Source: Streptomyces drozdowiczii (lineage in GTDB: Bacteria; Actinomycetota; Actinomycetes; Streptomycetales; Streptomycetaceae). From it: a stretch of 64,000 nucleotides of DNA. The notes under the pieces are model-generated. The model made no database searches and had not been told where the DNA came from. It saw only the letters and a list, made by a program, of their open reading frames with translations. Shown here in pieces: positions 58,031-64,000 of this stretch (its first letter is position 1; each line of letters opens with the position of its first letter). The stretch spans positions 4,774,001 to 4,838,000 of the forward strand of contig NZ_CP098740.1 in the NCBI RefSeq assembly GCF_026167665.1, given 5' to 3'. The translations under genes were made by a program, and so were the position numbers.

Positions 58031-58036
58031 ACGGTA
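58031..58036 (-). promoter_or_regulatory. -10 element, leaderless aminotransferase gene
   Basis: Minus-strand TACCGT, 6 nt before ATG 58024. Confidence 0.5.
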
Positions 58037-58079
58037 TGCGGCCGCCGGCACCCGGCGGGAGGCCCGTTCCCGATCACGC

Positions 58080-58110
58080 TTGACCTCAACCATGGTTGAT
58101 GGTCGAACGT
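58080..58110 (+). promoter_or_regulatory. SoxR-type promoter of the flavin reductase gene
   Basis: -35 TTGACC (58080-58085), 19-bp spacer, -10 GAACGT (58105-58110), then 7 nt to ATG 58118. The long 19-bp spacer carrying a palindrome is the hallmark of MerR-family activated promoters such as SoxR. Confidence 0.65.
58084..58102. promoter_or_regulatory. SoxR box
   Basis: CCTCAACCATGGTTGATGG, with the perfect 14-bp core TCAACCATGGTTGA at 58086-58099. It matches the CCTCAA-N-TTGAGG form of SoxR sites with one change in the right arm. Confidence 0.68.
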
Positions 58111-58117
58111 CTTCGCC

Positions 58118-58741
58118 ATGGACCTCATCACCGCGGAATCCACCGCCACCGCCCTGCCCGAGACCGCCCCGCTGAAGGTGGCCGTCATCCTCTCCAGCAA
58201 CCGCGAGGGCCGGTTCGCCCCCGTCATCGCCGACTGGTTCCTCGCCCACGCCGACGCCCATCCCGCGATCGAAACGGACGTGGTCGACGTCGCCGCCCTC
58301 GATCTGCCCACCGCCCTCTCCTACCGCCTGGAGGGCGACGCCCGGGAGGTGGTGGCCGGGGTCTCGGCCAGGCTGGCCGACGCGGACGCCTTCGTCGTCG
58401 TCACCCCCGAGTACAACCACTCCTACCCGGCGCCCCTGAAGAACCTCATCGACTGGCACCGCGACGAGTGGCAGGCCAAGCCCGTCGCGTTCGTCTCCTA
58501 CGGCGGGGTCTCCGGCGGACTGCGCGCGGTCGAGCACCTGCGCCAGGTCTTCGCCGAACTGCACTCCGTCTCGATCCGCGACACCGTCTCCTTCCACAAC
58601 GCCGGCGCCCAGTTCGACGACGCGGGCAGGCACCGCGACCCGGCGGCCCCGGACGCCGCCGTGAAGACGCTGCTCGACCAGCTCGTCTGGTGGGGCCGCG
58701 CGCTGCGGGACGCGAGGAGGGCCCACCCGTACGGCGGCTGA
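58118..58741 (+). CDS. NADPH-dependent FMN reductase (SoxR regulon member)
   Basis: A 207-residue flavodoxin-fold quinone/flavin reductase. KVAVILSSNREGRFAPVIADWF binds the FMN phosphate, and TPEYNHSYPAPLKNLIDWHRDEW is the family signature. The leaderless promoter contains a SoxR box. In S. coelicolor the SoxR regulon, which responds to the redox-active antibiotic actinorhodin, includes a gene of this type as far as I recall. A role in protecting against redox-cycling compounds follows from that. Confidence 0.9.
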   Translation: MDLITAESTATALPETAPLKVAVILSSNREGRFAPVIADWFLAHADAHPAIETDVVDVAALDLPTALSYRLEGDAREVVAGVSARLADADAFVVVTPEYNHSYPAPLKNLIDWHRDEWQAKPVAFVSYGGVSGGLRAVEHLRQVFAELHSVSIRDTVSFHNAGAQFDDAGRHRDPAAPDAAVKTLLDQLVWWGRALRDARRAHPYGG

Positions 58742-58808
58742 TGGCGCGGCGGGAGGCGGGACCCCACAATCGGTGGGGGACCGCCCACCACCGCGAGGAG
58801 AGGCCGAC

Positions 58809-59150
58809 GTGACGACGACGCCCGCATGGCTGACCGTACTGACCACGACGGACAGCGAGGAGAAGGCCAGGGCACTGGCGCGGGGGCTGGTCGAGGCGCG
58901 GCTCGCCGCGTGCGTACAGATCTCCGCGCCCGTCACCTCCGTCTACCGCTGGCAGAACGCCGTCGAGGCCACCGAGGAGTGGCAGCTGTTCTGCAAGACG
59001 ACGGCCGAGCGTTACGAGGAGCTGGAGGCCCATCTCCAGGAGGCGCACGACTACGAGACCCCGGAGATCATCGCCCTCCCGATCCTCCGGGGCAGCGCCC
59101 GCTACCTCGGCTGGGTCTCCGCCGAGACGGCCCCGGTCACCTCGGTCTGA
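58809..59150 (+). CDS. cutA: Divalent cation tolerance protein CutA
   Basis: A 113-residue CutA1 protein of the ferredoxin-like trimer type. Marks are ARGLVEARLAACVQI, VYRWQNAVEATEEWQLFCKTT and YETPEIIALPI. The family was named for copper tolerance, but its biochemical function is not settled. GAGGAG lies before GTG 58809. Confidence 0.94.
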   Translation: MTTTPAWLTVLTTTDSEEKARALARGLVEARLAACVQISAPVTSVYRWQNAVEATEEWQLFCKTTAERYEELEAHLQEAHDYETPEIIALPILRGSARYLGWVSAETAPVTSV

Positions 59151-59162
59151 GGCCGCCCCCGG

Positions 59163-59945
59163 TCAGCGGGAGGCCGCCGCCAGCGCGTCGTCCACGCCCC
59201 GTTCGCGGGGGCCCAGGAAGTGCGGGTCCGGCTCGAACAGGGCGTCGAGCGCCGCCTTCCCCGCCGCGAACACCTCCCGCGTCCCGCCGTAGTACCAGGT
59301 GACGTCGTGCTCGGCGTCCACCCCGACCCCGTACGCGTCGATCCCCGCCGCCCGGCACAGCGCGATGGCCCGGCGGATGTGGAAGCCCTGGCTCACCAGC
59401 ACCGCCCGGTCCACGCCGAAGATCTTCTTCGCCCGCACGCACGAGTCCCAGGTGTCGAAGCCCGCGAAGTCGCTGACGATCCGGTCGTCCGGCACGCCCT
59501 TCCCGACCAGGAACGCCCGCATCGCGTCCGGTTCGTCGTACTCCACGCGGCTGTTGTCCCCGGTCACCAGGACGACCTTCACCTTGCCCTCCCGGTAGAG
59601 CGCGGCGGCCGTCCGCAGCCGGTTCGCCAGGTACGGGGACGGCTTCCCGTCCCACAGCCCCGCCCCGAACACCACCGCGACCTGCCGCGCGGGCACGTCC
59701 TCGACGGTCCTGATCCGGGCATCGGCCACGATGTGCAGCCAGGTCGCGGGCGCGAGGGCCAGCACACATGCGGCCATCACCCCCTGCACGGCCCGCCGCC
59801 GCCCGCGACGGGTCCTGGGGCCTGTCGTCACATTCCCGTCTGCCGGGCGACGCCATGCCCTGGGCAGCCGGGGCCGCAGGGCTCTCAGCAGCCGGGCGCC
59901 CCGCACCCGCTCGGCTCCCGGTGTCCGCCGCATCCGTACCCTCAC
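59163..59945 (-). CDS. SanA/YdcF-like membrane protein (DUF218)
   Basis: A 260-residue protein. A basic N-terminus is followed by one membrane segment (AVQGVMAACVLALAPATWLHIVAD, about 53-76) and a DUF218 domain: VAVVFGAGLWDGKPSPYLANRLRTAAALYREGKVKVVLVTGD, VYLSQGFH-like VLVSQGFHIRRAIALCRAAG. SanA affects envelope permeability and vancomycin sensitivity in E. coli. GTG 59945 start is uncertain; a GTG near codon 40 would also keep the membrane segment. It faces cutA, 12 bp away. Confidence 0.82.
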   Translation of the reverse strand: MRVRMRRTPGAERVRGARLLRALRPRLPRAWRRPADGNVTTGPRTRRGRRRAVQGVMAACVLALAPATWLHIVADARIRTVEDVPARQVAVVFGAGLWDGKPSPYLANRLRTAAALYREGKVKVVLVTGDNSRVEYDEPDAMRAFLVGKGVPDDRIVSDFAGFDTWDSCVRAKKIFGVDRAVLVSQGFHIRRAIALCRAAGIDAYGVGVDAEHDVTWYYGGTREVFAAGKAALDALFEPDPHFLGPRERGVDDALAAASR

Positions 59946-60039
59946 TCGCCCGCCCCCCGCTCCCTGGGCCCAGCAGCCCCTGCCCTACTGGACGATCCGG
60001 CGGCCGAAAGGGTTCTCGGCCCGGCCCGGGCGGTCCGCG

Positions 60040-60045
60040 TACCAT
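60040..60045 (+). promoter_or_regulatory. -10 element, leaderless HAD phosphatase gene
   Basis: TACCAT ends 6 nt before ATG 60052. Confidence 0.6.
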
Positions 60046-60051
60046 CGGGCG

Positions 60052-60870
60052 ATGTCGCTTCCACGGTTGATCGCCTCCGATCTCGACGGCACCCTTCTGC
60101 GCGGCGACGGCTCGCTCTCGCCCCGCACCCTGCGCGCCCTGCGCACCGCCGAGGAGGCCGGGGCGGAGATCGTCATCGTGACCGCCCGGCCGCCCCGCTT
60201 CGTGGACCGGCTGGCCGAGGCCACCGGCCTCGTGGGCACCGCCGTGTGCAGCAACGGCGCCCTCGTCTACGACATAGCGAGCCGCAGCGTCGTCTCCTCG
60301 CAGATGCTGTCCCTGTCCGTCGCCCGGCAGGTCGCCACCGCGCTCGCCGCCGCCGTCCCCGGCGTCGGCTTCGCCCTGGAGACCGGCAACCAGGTCTTCT
60401 ACGAACCCGCCTACCGGCTGCGCCTGTCCGAGGACGAGGGTGCCGAACTCCCCGTCGCGTCCCTCGCCGAGCTGTGGCTCACCGAAGCCCCCGTCACCAA
60501 GCTGCTCGCCTGGACCGAACAGCTCGACGCGGACACCCTGCTCGCCGCCGCCCGGCCGGGGGCCGGCGACACCGTCCAGCTGACCCACTCCGGCGGGCGC
60601 GGGCTGCTGGAGATCAGCGCGCCCGGCGTCACCAAGGCCGGCGCGCTCGCGATGCTCTGCGCGGAACGGGGCATCGAGGCGGCGGACGTCATCGCATTCG
60701 GCGACATGCCCAACGACCTCACGGTCCTCGCCTGGGCCGGTACGGGGTACGCCATGGCAAACGCCCACCCGTCGGTGCTGGCCGCCGTGGAGACGCACGC
60801 CCGGACCAACGAGGAGGACGGGGTGGCCCAGGTCATCGAGCACCTGTTCGCGGTACGGGGGAGGGGCTGA
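60052..60870 (+). CDS. HAD-superfamily phosphatase, Cof type
   Basis: A 272-residue HAD hydrolase. The nucleophile is D10 with the acid D12 in SDLDGTLL; motif II is VTARPPR and motifs III-IV are KAGALAML and FGDMPNDLTVL. The cap domain (about 85-190) is of the Cof (IIB) type. Such enzymes dephosphorylate sugar phosphates, phosphatidyl compounds or flavin/PLP precursors with broad specificity. Confidence 0.9.
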   Translation: MSLPRLIASDLDGTLLRGDGSLSPRTLRALRTAEEAGAEIVIVTARPPRFVDRLAEATGLVGTAVCSNGALVYDIASRSVVSSQMLSLSVARQVATALAAAVPGVGFALETGNQVFYEPAYRLRLSEDEGAELPVASLAELWLTEAPVTKLLAWTEQLDADTLLAAARPGAGDTVQLTHSGGRGLLEISAPGVTKAGALAMLCAERGIEAADVIAFGDMPNDLTVLAWAGTGYAMANAHPSVLAAVETHARTNEEDGVAQVIEHLFAVRGRG

Positions 60871-60979
60871 GGACGCGCCGGATCTCCTGGCCGCCGCCGC
60901 GCTTCCCCCGTGAGGCGGCGGAAAACCTCCGTGACCGGCATGCAACGCACCGGCAACGTGCGTCCGCCACCATCGACCC

Positions 60980-61776
60980 ATGCACCGCATCCGGCACCTT
61001 CCCGCGCACCGCCCGGCGTCCGCAGTCCCCGCCCTGGTCGCCGTCGCCCACGGCAGCCGGGACCCCCGCACCCCGCACGCCGTGGCCGCGCTCCTGGACC
61101 GGGTCCGCGAACTGCGCCCCGGGCTCGACGTCCGCCTCGGCCACATAGAGCTGAACGCGCCGCTCCTGCCGGACGCCCTGGACGCCCTCGGTGCCGGCCG
61201 GGCCGTCCTCGTACCGCTGCTGCTCGGGCGCGGGCACCACGTCAAGCACGACATCCCCGCCTCCGTGGCCGCCGCCCCCGCCCTGCGGGCCCGGGTCGCC
61301 GCGCCGCTCGGGCCGCACCCGCTGCTGGTGGAGGCGCTGCACGACCGGCTCACCGAGGCCGGCTGGGACGGCTCGGACCGGGGGGACCGCGGCACCGCCG
61401 TCGTCCTCGCCGCCGCCGGGTCGCGCGACCCCGAATCGGCCGCCGACGCCCGGCATACCGCACGGCTCCTCGGGGAACGGCTCGGCGGCGTGCCCGTCGT
61501 GCCCGCGTACGCCTCCGCCGCCTCGCCCACCGTGCCCGCCGCCGTGCGCGCGCTCGCCGCCCGGGGCCACCGCAGGATCGCCGTCGCCTCGTACTTCACC
61601 GCCCCGGGCGCTTCGCCTCGGCCGCCGCCGCCCACGCGCCGTGGATCGCCGCGGCCCCCCTCGGCGCCCACCCCGCGCTGGCCCGGCTGCTCCTGCACCG
61701 GTACGACGAGGCACGCACGGCCGGAACGGCCCTGTCCGACATACCTGTGAACACCCGCTTCGCGGCCTCCGCCTGA
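60980..61776 (+). pseudogene. Sirohydrochlorin chelatase-like protein (CbiX/SirB), split by a one-base frameshift (probable sequence error)
   Basis: The first 213 codons (RHLPAHRPASAVPALVAVAHGSRDPRTPHAVAALL to IAVASYFTAPG) match a CbiX-type chelatase with the metal-binding HGSRD. Then the G-run 61606-61608 has three Gs where four would continue RFASAAAAHAPWIAAAPLGAHPALARLLLHRYDEA in the frame that ends at 61776. Uncorrected, it would end at 61750. CbiX/SirB put cobalt or iron into sirohydrochlorin for cobalamin or siroheme. Siroheme is the cofactor of NirB, encoded 8 kb away. A weak -10 (CACCAT, 60968-60973) lies 6 nt before ATG 60980. Confidence 0.82.
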
Positions 61777-61809
61777 CCCGTCCTGACCCGTCCTGTCGGT
61801 GGGGCCGAC

Positions 61810-61815
61810 TAACCT
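61810..61815 (+). promoter_or_regulatory. -10 element, leaderless dgt
   Basis: TAACCT ends 7 nt before ATG 61823. No ribosome binding site. Confidence 0.5.
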
Positions 61816-61822
61816 CGGACGC

Positions 61823-63154
61823 ATGAACGGCACGGAAGGCACGGACGGCACACAGCACCCCGGTACGGCGCCCTACGGCGCGTTCGACGCCGAGCGCTGG
61901 GACCCCGAGCCGGACAAACGGCCCGGCCGCACCGCCTTCCAGCGCGACCGCGCCCGCGTGCTGCACTCCGCGGCGCTGCGCCGGCTCGCCGGGAAGACCC
62001 AGGTCGTCACCCCCGGCACCCGGGGCCCCGCCTGGGACGCCAGCCCGCGCACCCGGCTCACCCACTCCCTGGAGTGCGCCCAGGTCGGCCGCGAGCTCGG
62101 TGCCGCCCTCGGCTGCGACCCCGACCTGGTGGAGGCGGCCTGCCTCTCCCACGACATGGGACACCCGCCTTTCGGCCACAACGGCGAACAGGCGCTCAAC
62201 GACTTCGCGTCCGACTGCGGCGGCTTCGAGGGCAACGCCCAGTCGCTGCGGCTGCTCACCCGCCTCGAACCCAAGCGCTTCGTCCCCGACACCCGCACCG
62301 GCGACCTGGTCAGCGTCGGCCTCAACCTCACCCGCGCCGCCCTCGACGCCGCCACCAAGTACCCCTGGCCCCGGGGCGACCACCCCACCGACCCCGGCTC
62401 GCCCAAATTCGGGGTCTACGAGGACGACCTGCCGGTCTTCCAGTGGTTCCGCGAGGGCGCGCCCCGCGACCGCAAGTGCTTCGAGGCCCAGGTCATGGAC
62501 TGGTCCGACGACGTGGCGTACTCCGTGCACGACTTCGAGGACGGGCTGCACGCGGGCCACATCGACCCCAACTGCCTGGAGGCCGAGCCGGAGCGCCGCG
62601 ACATCTGGGACGTCGCCATCGGCCGCTACGTCCCCGCCGACACCGACCCGCAGGAGCTGGCCGACGCGCTCGACCGGCTCATCGCCCAGGAGTGGTGGCC
62701 GCACGGCTACGACGGGTCCGCCGTCGCCCAGGCCCGCCTGAAGGACGCCACCAGCCAGCTGATCGGCCGCTTCTGCCTCGCCGCCGAGACCGCCACCCGC
62801 CAGGGCTACGGCACCGGACGCCTCAGCCGGTACGCCGCCGAGCTGGTCGTCCCGCGCGCCACCCGCAACGAGTGCGCGGTGCTCAAGGCCATCGCCGACC
62901 GTTACGTGATGCAGCGCGCCGAGCAGGAGGAGATCCGCGCCGACCAGCGCATCGTCATCGCCGAACTGGCCGCCGCGCTCACCGCCCGCGCCCCCGAAGG
63001 GCTCGAACCGCAGCTGCGCGCGCTGTACGAGACCGCGCCCGACGACCGCGCCCGCAAGCGGGTCCTCGTCGACCAGATCGCCGCCCTCACCGACGCCTCC
63101 GCCCGCACCCTCCACGCCCACCTCACCCGGGACGGCGCCCGCCACCGGGAGTGA
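61823..63154 (+). CDS. dgt: Deoxyguanosinetriphosphate triphosphohydrolase (Dgt)
   Basis: A 443-residue HD-domain enzyme. The metal site is H...HD in [49 protein letters not shown], with a later Asp in [17 protein letters not shown]. Enzymes of this family remove triphosphate from dGTP or other dNTPs. In actinobacteria dgt often lies beside dnaG; here the window ends before that can be checked. Confidence 0.93.
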   Translation: MNGTEGTDGTQHPGTAPYGAFDAERWDPEPDKRPGRTAFQRDRARVLHSAALRRLAGKTQVVTPGTRGPAWDASPRTRLTHSLECAQVGRELGAALGCDPDLVEAACLSHDMGHPPFGHNGEQALNDFASDCGGFEGNAQSLRLLTRLEPKRFVPDTRTGDLVSVGLNLTRAALDAATKYPWPRGDHPTDPGSPKFGVYEDDLPVFQWFREGAPRDRKCFEAQVMDWSDDVAYSVHDFEDGLHAGHIDPNCLEAEPERRDIWDVAIGRYVPADTDPQELADALDRLIAQEWWPHGYDGSAVAQARLKDATSQLIGRFCLAAETATRQGYGTGRLSRYAAELVVPRATRNECAVLKAIADRYVMQRAEQEEIRADQRIVIAELAAALTARAPEGLEPQLRALYETAPDDRARKRVLVDQIAALTDASARTLHAHLTRDGARHRE

Positions 63155-63244
63155 CCTGATCGGGCCACACCCCCTTCCCCCACTACGCTGCGTGCGGGAC
63201 GCTCGCAGTTGGCGCCGCGCAGCAAGCACCGAGGAGGCATCACA

Positions 63245-64000
63245 GTGGTCGACGCACATCGGACGTTCGTCATCGTCGGCGGAGGGCTGGCCGGGGCGAA
63301 GGCAGCCCAGACCCTCCGGTCGGAGGGGTTCAGCGGCCGGGTCATCCTGATCGGCGACGAGCGCGACCATCCGTACGAACGCCCGCCGCTGTCCAAGGGG
63401 TACCTGACCGGTAAGGAGGACCGCGACACCGTCTTCGTCCACGAGACCGCCTGGTACGCGGGCGTCGAGATCGAACTCCACCTCGGCCAGTCCGTCACCG
63501 ACCTGAACCGCGAGGCGCGCACCGTGGAGACGGGCGACGGCACCGTCATCCACTACGACAAGCTGCTCCTCGCCACCGGCGCCGAACCCCGCCGCCTCGA
63601 CGTCCCCGGCACCGATCTGGCCGGTGTCCACCATCTGCGCCGCCTCGCCCACGCCGACCGGCTGCGCAACGTCCTCGCCGCCCTCGGCCGCGACAACGGC
63701 CACCTGGTCATCGCCGGGGCCGGCTGGATCGGCCTGGAGGTCGCGGCGGCCGCCCGCGGCTACGGCGCCGAGGTCACCGTGGTCGAACCGGAGGCGACCC
63801 CGCTGCTCCGCGTCATCGGCCCCGAGCTGGGCCAGATCTTCACCGAGCTCCACAGCGACCACGGCGTCCGCTTCCACTTCGGCGGCCGGCTCACCGAGAT
63901 CGTCGGCCAGGACGGCATGGTCCTCGCGGTGCGTACCGACGACGGCGAGGAGCACCCCGCCCACGACGTCCTCGCCGCCATCGGCGCCGCCCCCCGCACC
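63245..64000 (+). CDS. FAD-dependent NAD(P)H oxidoreductase (ferredoxin reductase-like), truncated by window end
   Basis: 252 codons are visible and the frame is open at the window edge. Two dinucleotide-binding motifs are seen: FVIVGGGLAGAKAAQTLRSEG (FAD) at the start and LVIAGAGWIGLEVAAAARGYG (NAD) near residue 160. RPPLSKGYLTG and LLLATGAEPRRL are typical of the putidaredoxin/ferredoxin reductase group. GAGGAGG lies 7 nt before GTG 63245, and a -10-like TACGCT lies near 63184. Likely passes electrons from NAD(P)H to a ferredoxin or P450 system. Confidence 0.9.
   Translation, partial: MVDAHRTFVIVGGGLAGAKAAQTLRSEGFSGRVILIGDERDHPYERPPLSKGYLTGKEDRDTVFVHETAWYAGVEIELHLGQSVTDLNREARTVETGDGTVIHYDKLLLATGAEPRRLDVPGTDLAGVHHLRRLAHADRLRNVLAALGRDNGHLVIAGAGWIGLEVAAAARGYGAEVTVVEPEATPLLRVIGPELGQIFTELHSDHGVRFHFGGRLTEIVGQDGMVLAVRTDDGEEHPAHDVLAAIGAAPRT

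Noticed and set aside
60833..63964. A minus-strand open frame of 1,043 codons opposite the chelatase, dgt and the FAD oxidoreductase genes
   Set aside because: It is a mirror of G/C-biased third positions in three well-recognised genes on the plus strand; the translation is low-complexity Gly/Ala/Arg/Val with no family match.

Overview
The window is a 64 kb piece of a high-GC actinobacterial chromosome, almost certainly Streptomyces. Third codon positions are nearly all G or C, many genes start with GTG, and TTA is confined to three genes. A 5' flank repeat common in Streptomyces lies before the HIT gene, and the gene order (hrcA-dnaJ, rsmE, HIT/RNase Z, phoH-ybeY-corC-era, leuA, recO-uppS-zur-znuBCA-glyS, dusB-ppdK, nirBD, cutA, dgt) matches, from memory, the conserved core of Streptomyces chromosomes. 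I see no tRNA, rRNA, CRISPR array, prophage or transposase. This is mostly housekeeping DNA; the interest lies in regulation and a few odd proteins.

Layout. 1-9 kb: end of an acyl-CoA ligase, a three-domain SpoIIE-type phosphatase with a TTA codon, hemW, a large membrane receptor-like protein, a DUF3097 protein and an MBL hydrolase. 9-17 kb: a CIRCE-controlled hrcA-dnaJ heat-shock operon, nitronate monooxygenase, rsmE, a lipoprotein and a tricorn protease. 17-27 kb: HIT, RNase Z, adenosine/adenine deaminase, an MFS exporter, a sugar kinase, then phoH-ybeY-corC-yjbR, a deaminase-like protein and era. 27-33 kb: a protealysin-like M4 peptidase with its emfourin-type partner, leuA with a leucine leader peptide, a TerB-like protein, and recO-uppS. 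33-38 kb: zinc homeostasis (zur, znuBCA with Zur boxes on a leaderless promoter) beside glyS. 38-43 kb: a possible 9-codon leaderless ORF before a DUF6243 gene, two MFS exporters, an MmyB-type regulator with paired palindromes, and a class A beta-lactamase. 43-50 kb: dusB, ppdK, an ArsR-like regulator, a VOC protein and an SDR. 50-64 kb: nirBD with GlnR-like boxes, a TauE permease, a class F sortase and its surface protein, DUF5990, a class IV aminotransferase, a SoxR-boxed flavin reductase, cutA, a SanA-like protein, a HAD phosphatase, a sirohydrochlorin chelatase, dgt and the start of an FAD oxidoreductase.

Three window-wide patterns stand out. First, about 20 genes have a -10-like hexamer exactly 6 or 7 nt before the start codon and no ribosome binding site, which predicts leaderless mRNAs. 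Second, six genes (the receptor, rsmE, tricorn, era, bla and the chelatase) are broken by what looks like loss of one base from a G or C run. That pattern fits uncorrected homopolymer errors in the assembly better than gene decay, so these genes should be read as probably intact. Third, the only TTA codons I found are in the SpoIIE-like phosphatase, the beta-lactamase and the ArsR-like regulator, which predicts dependence on the bldA tRNA.
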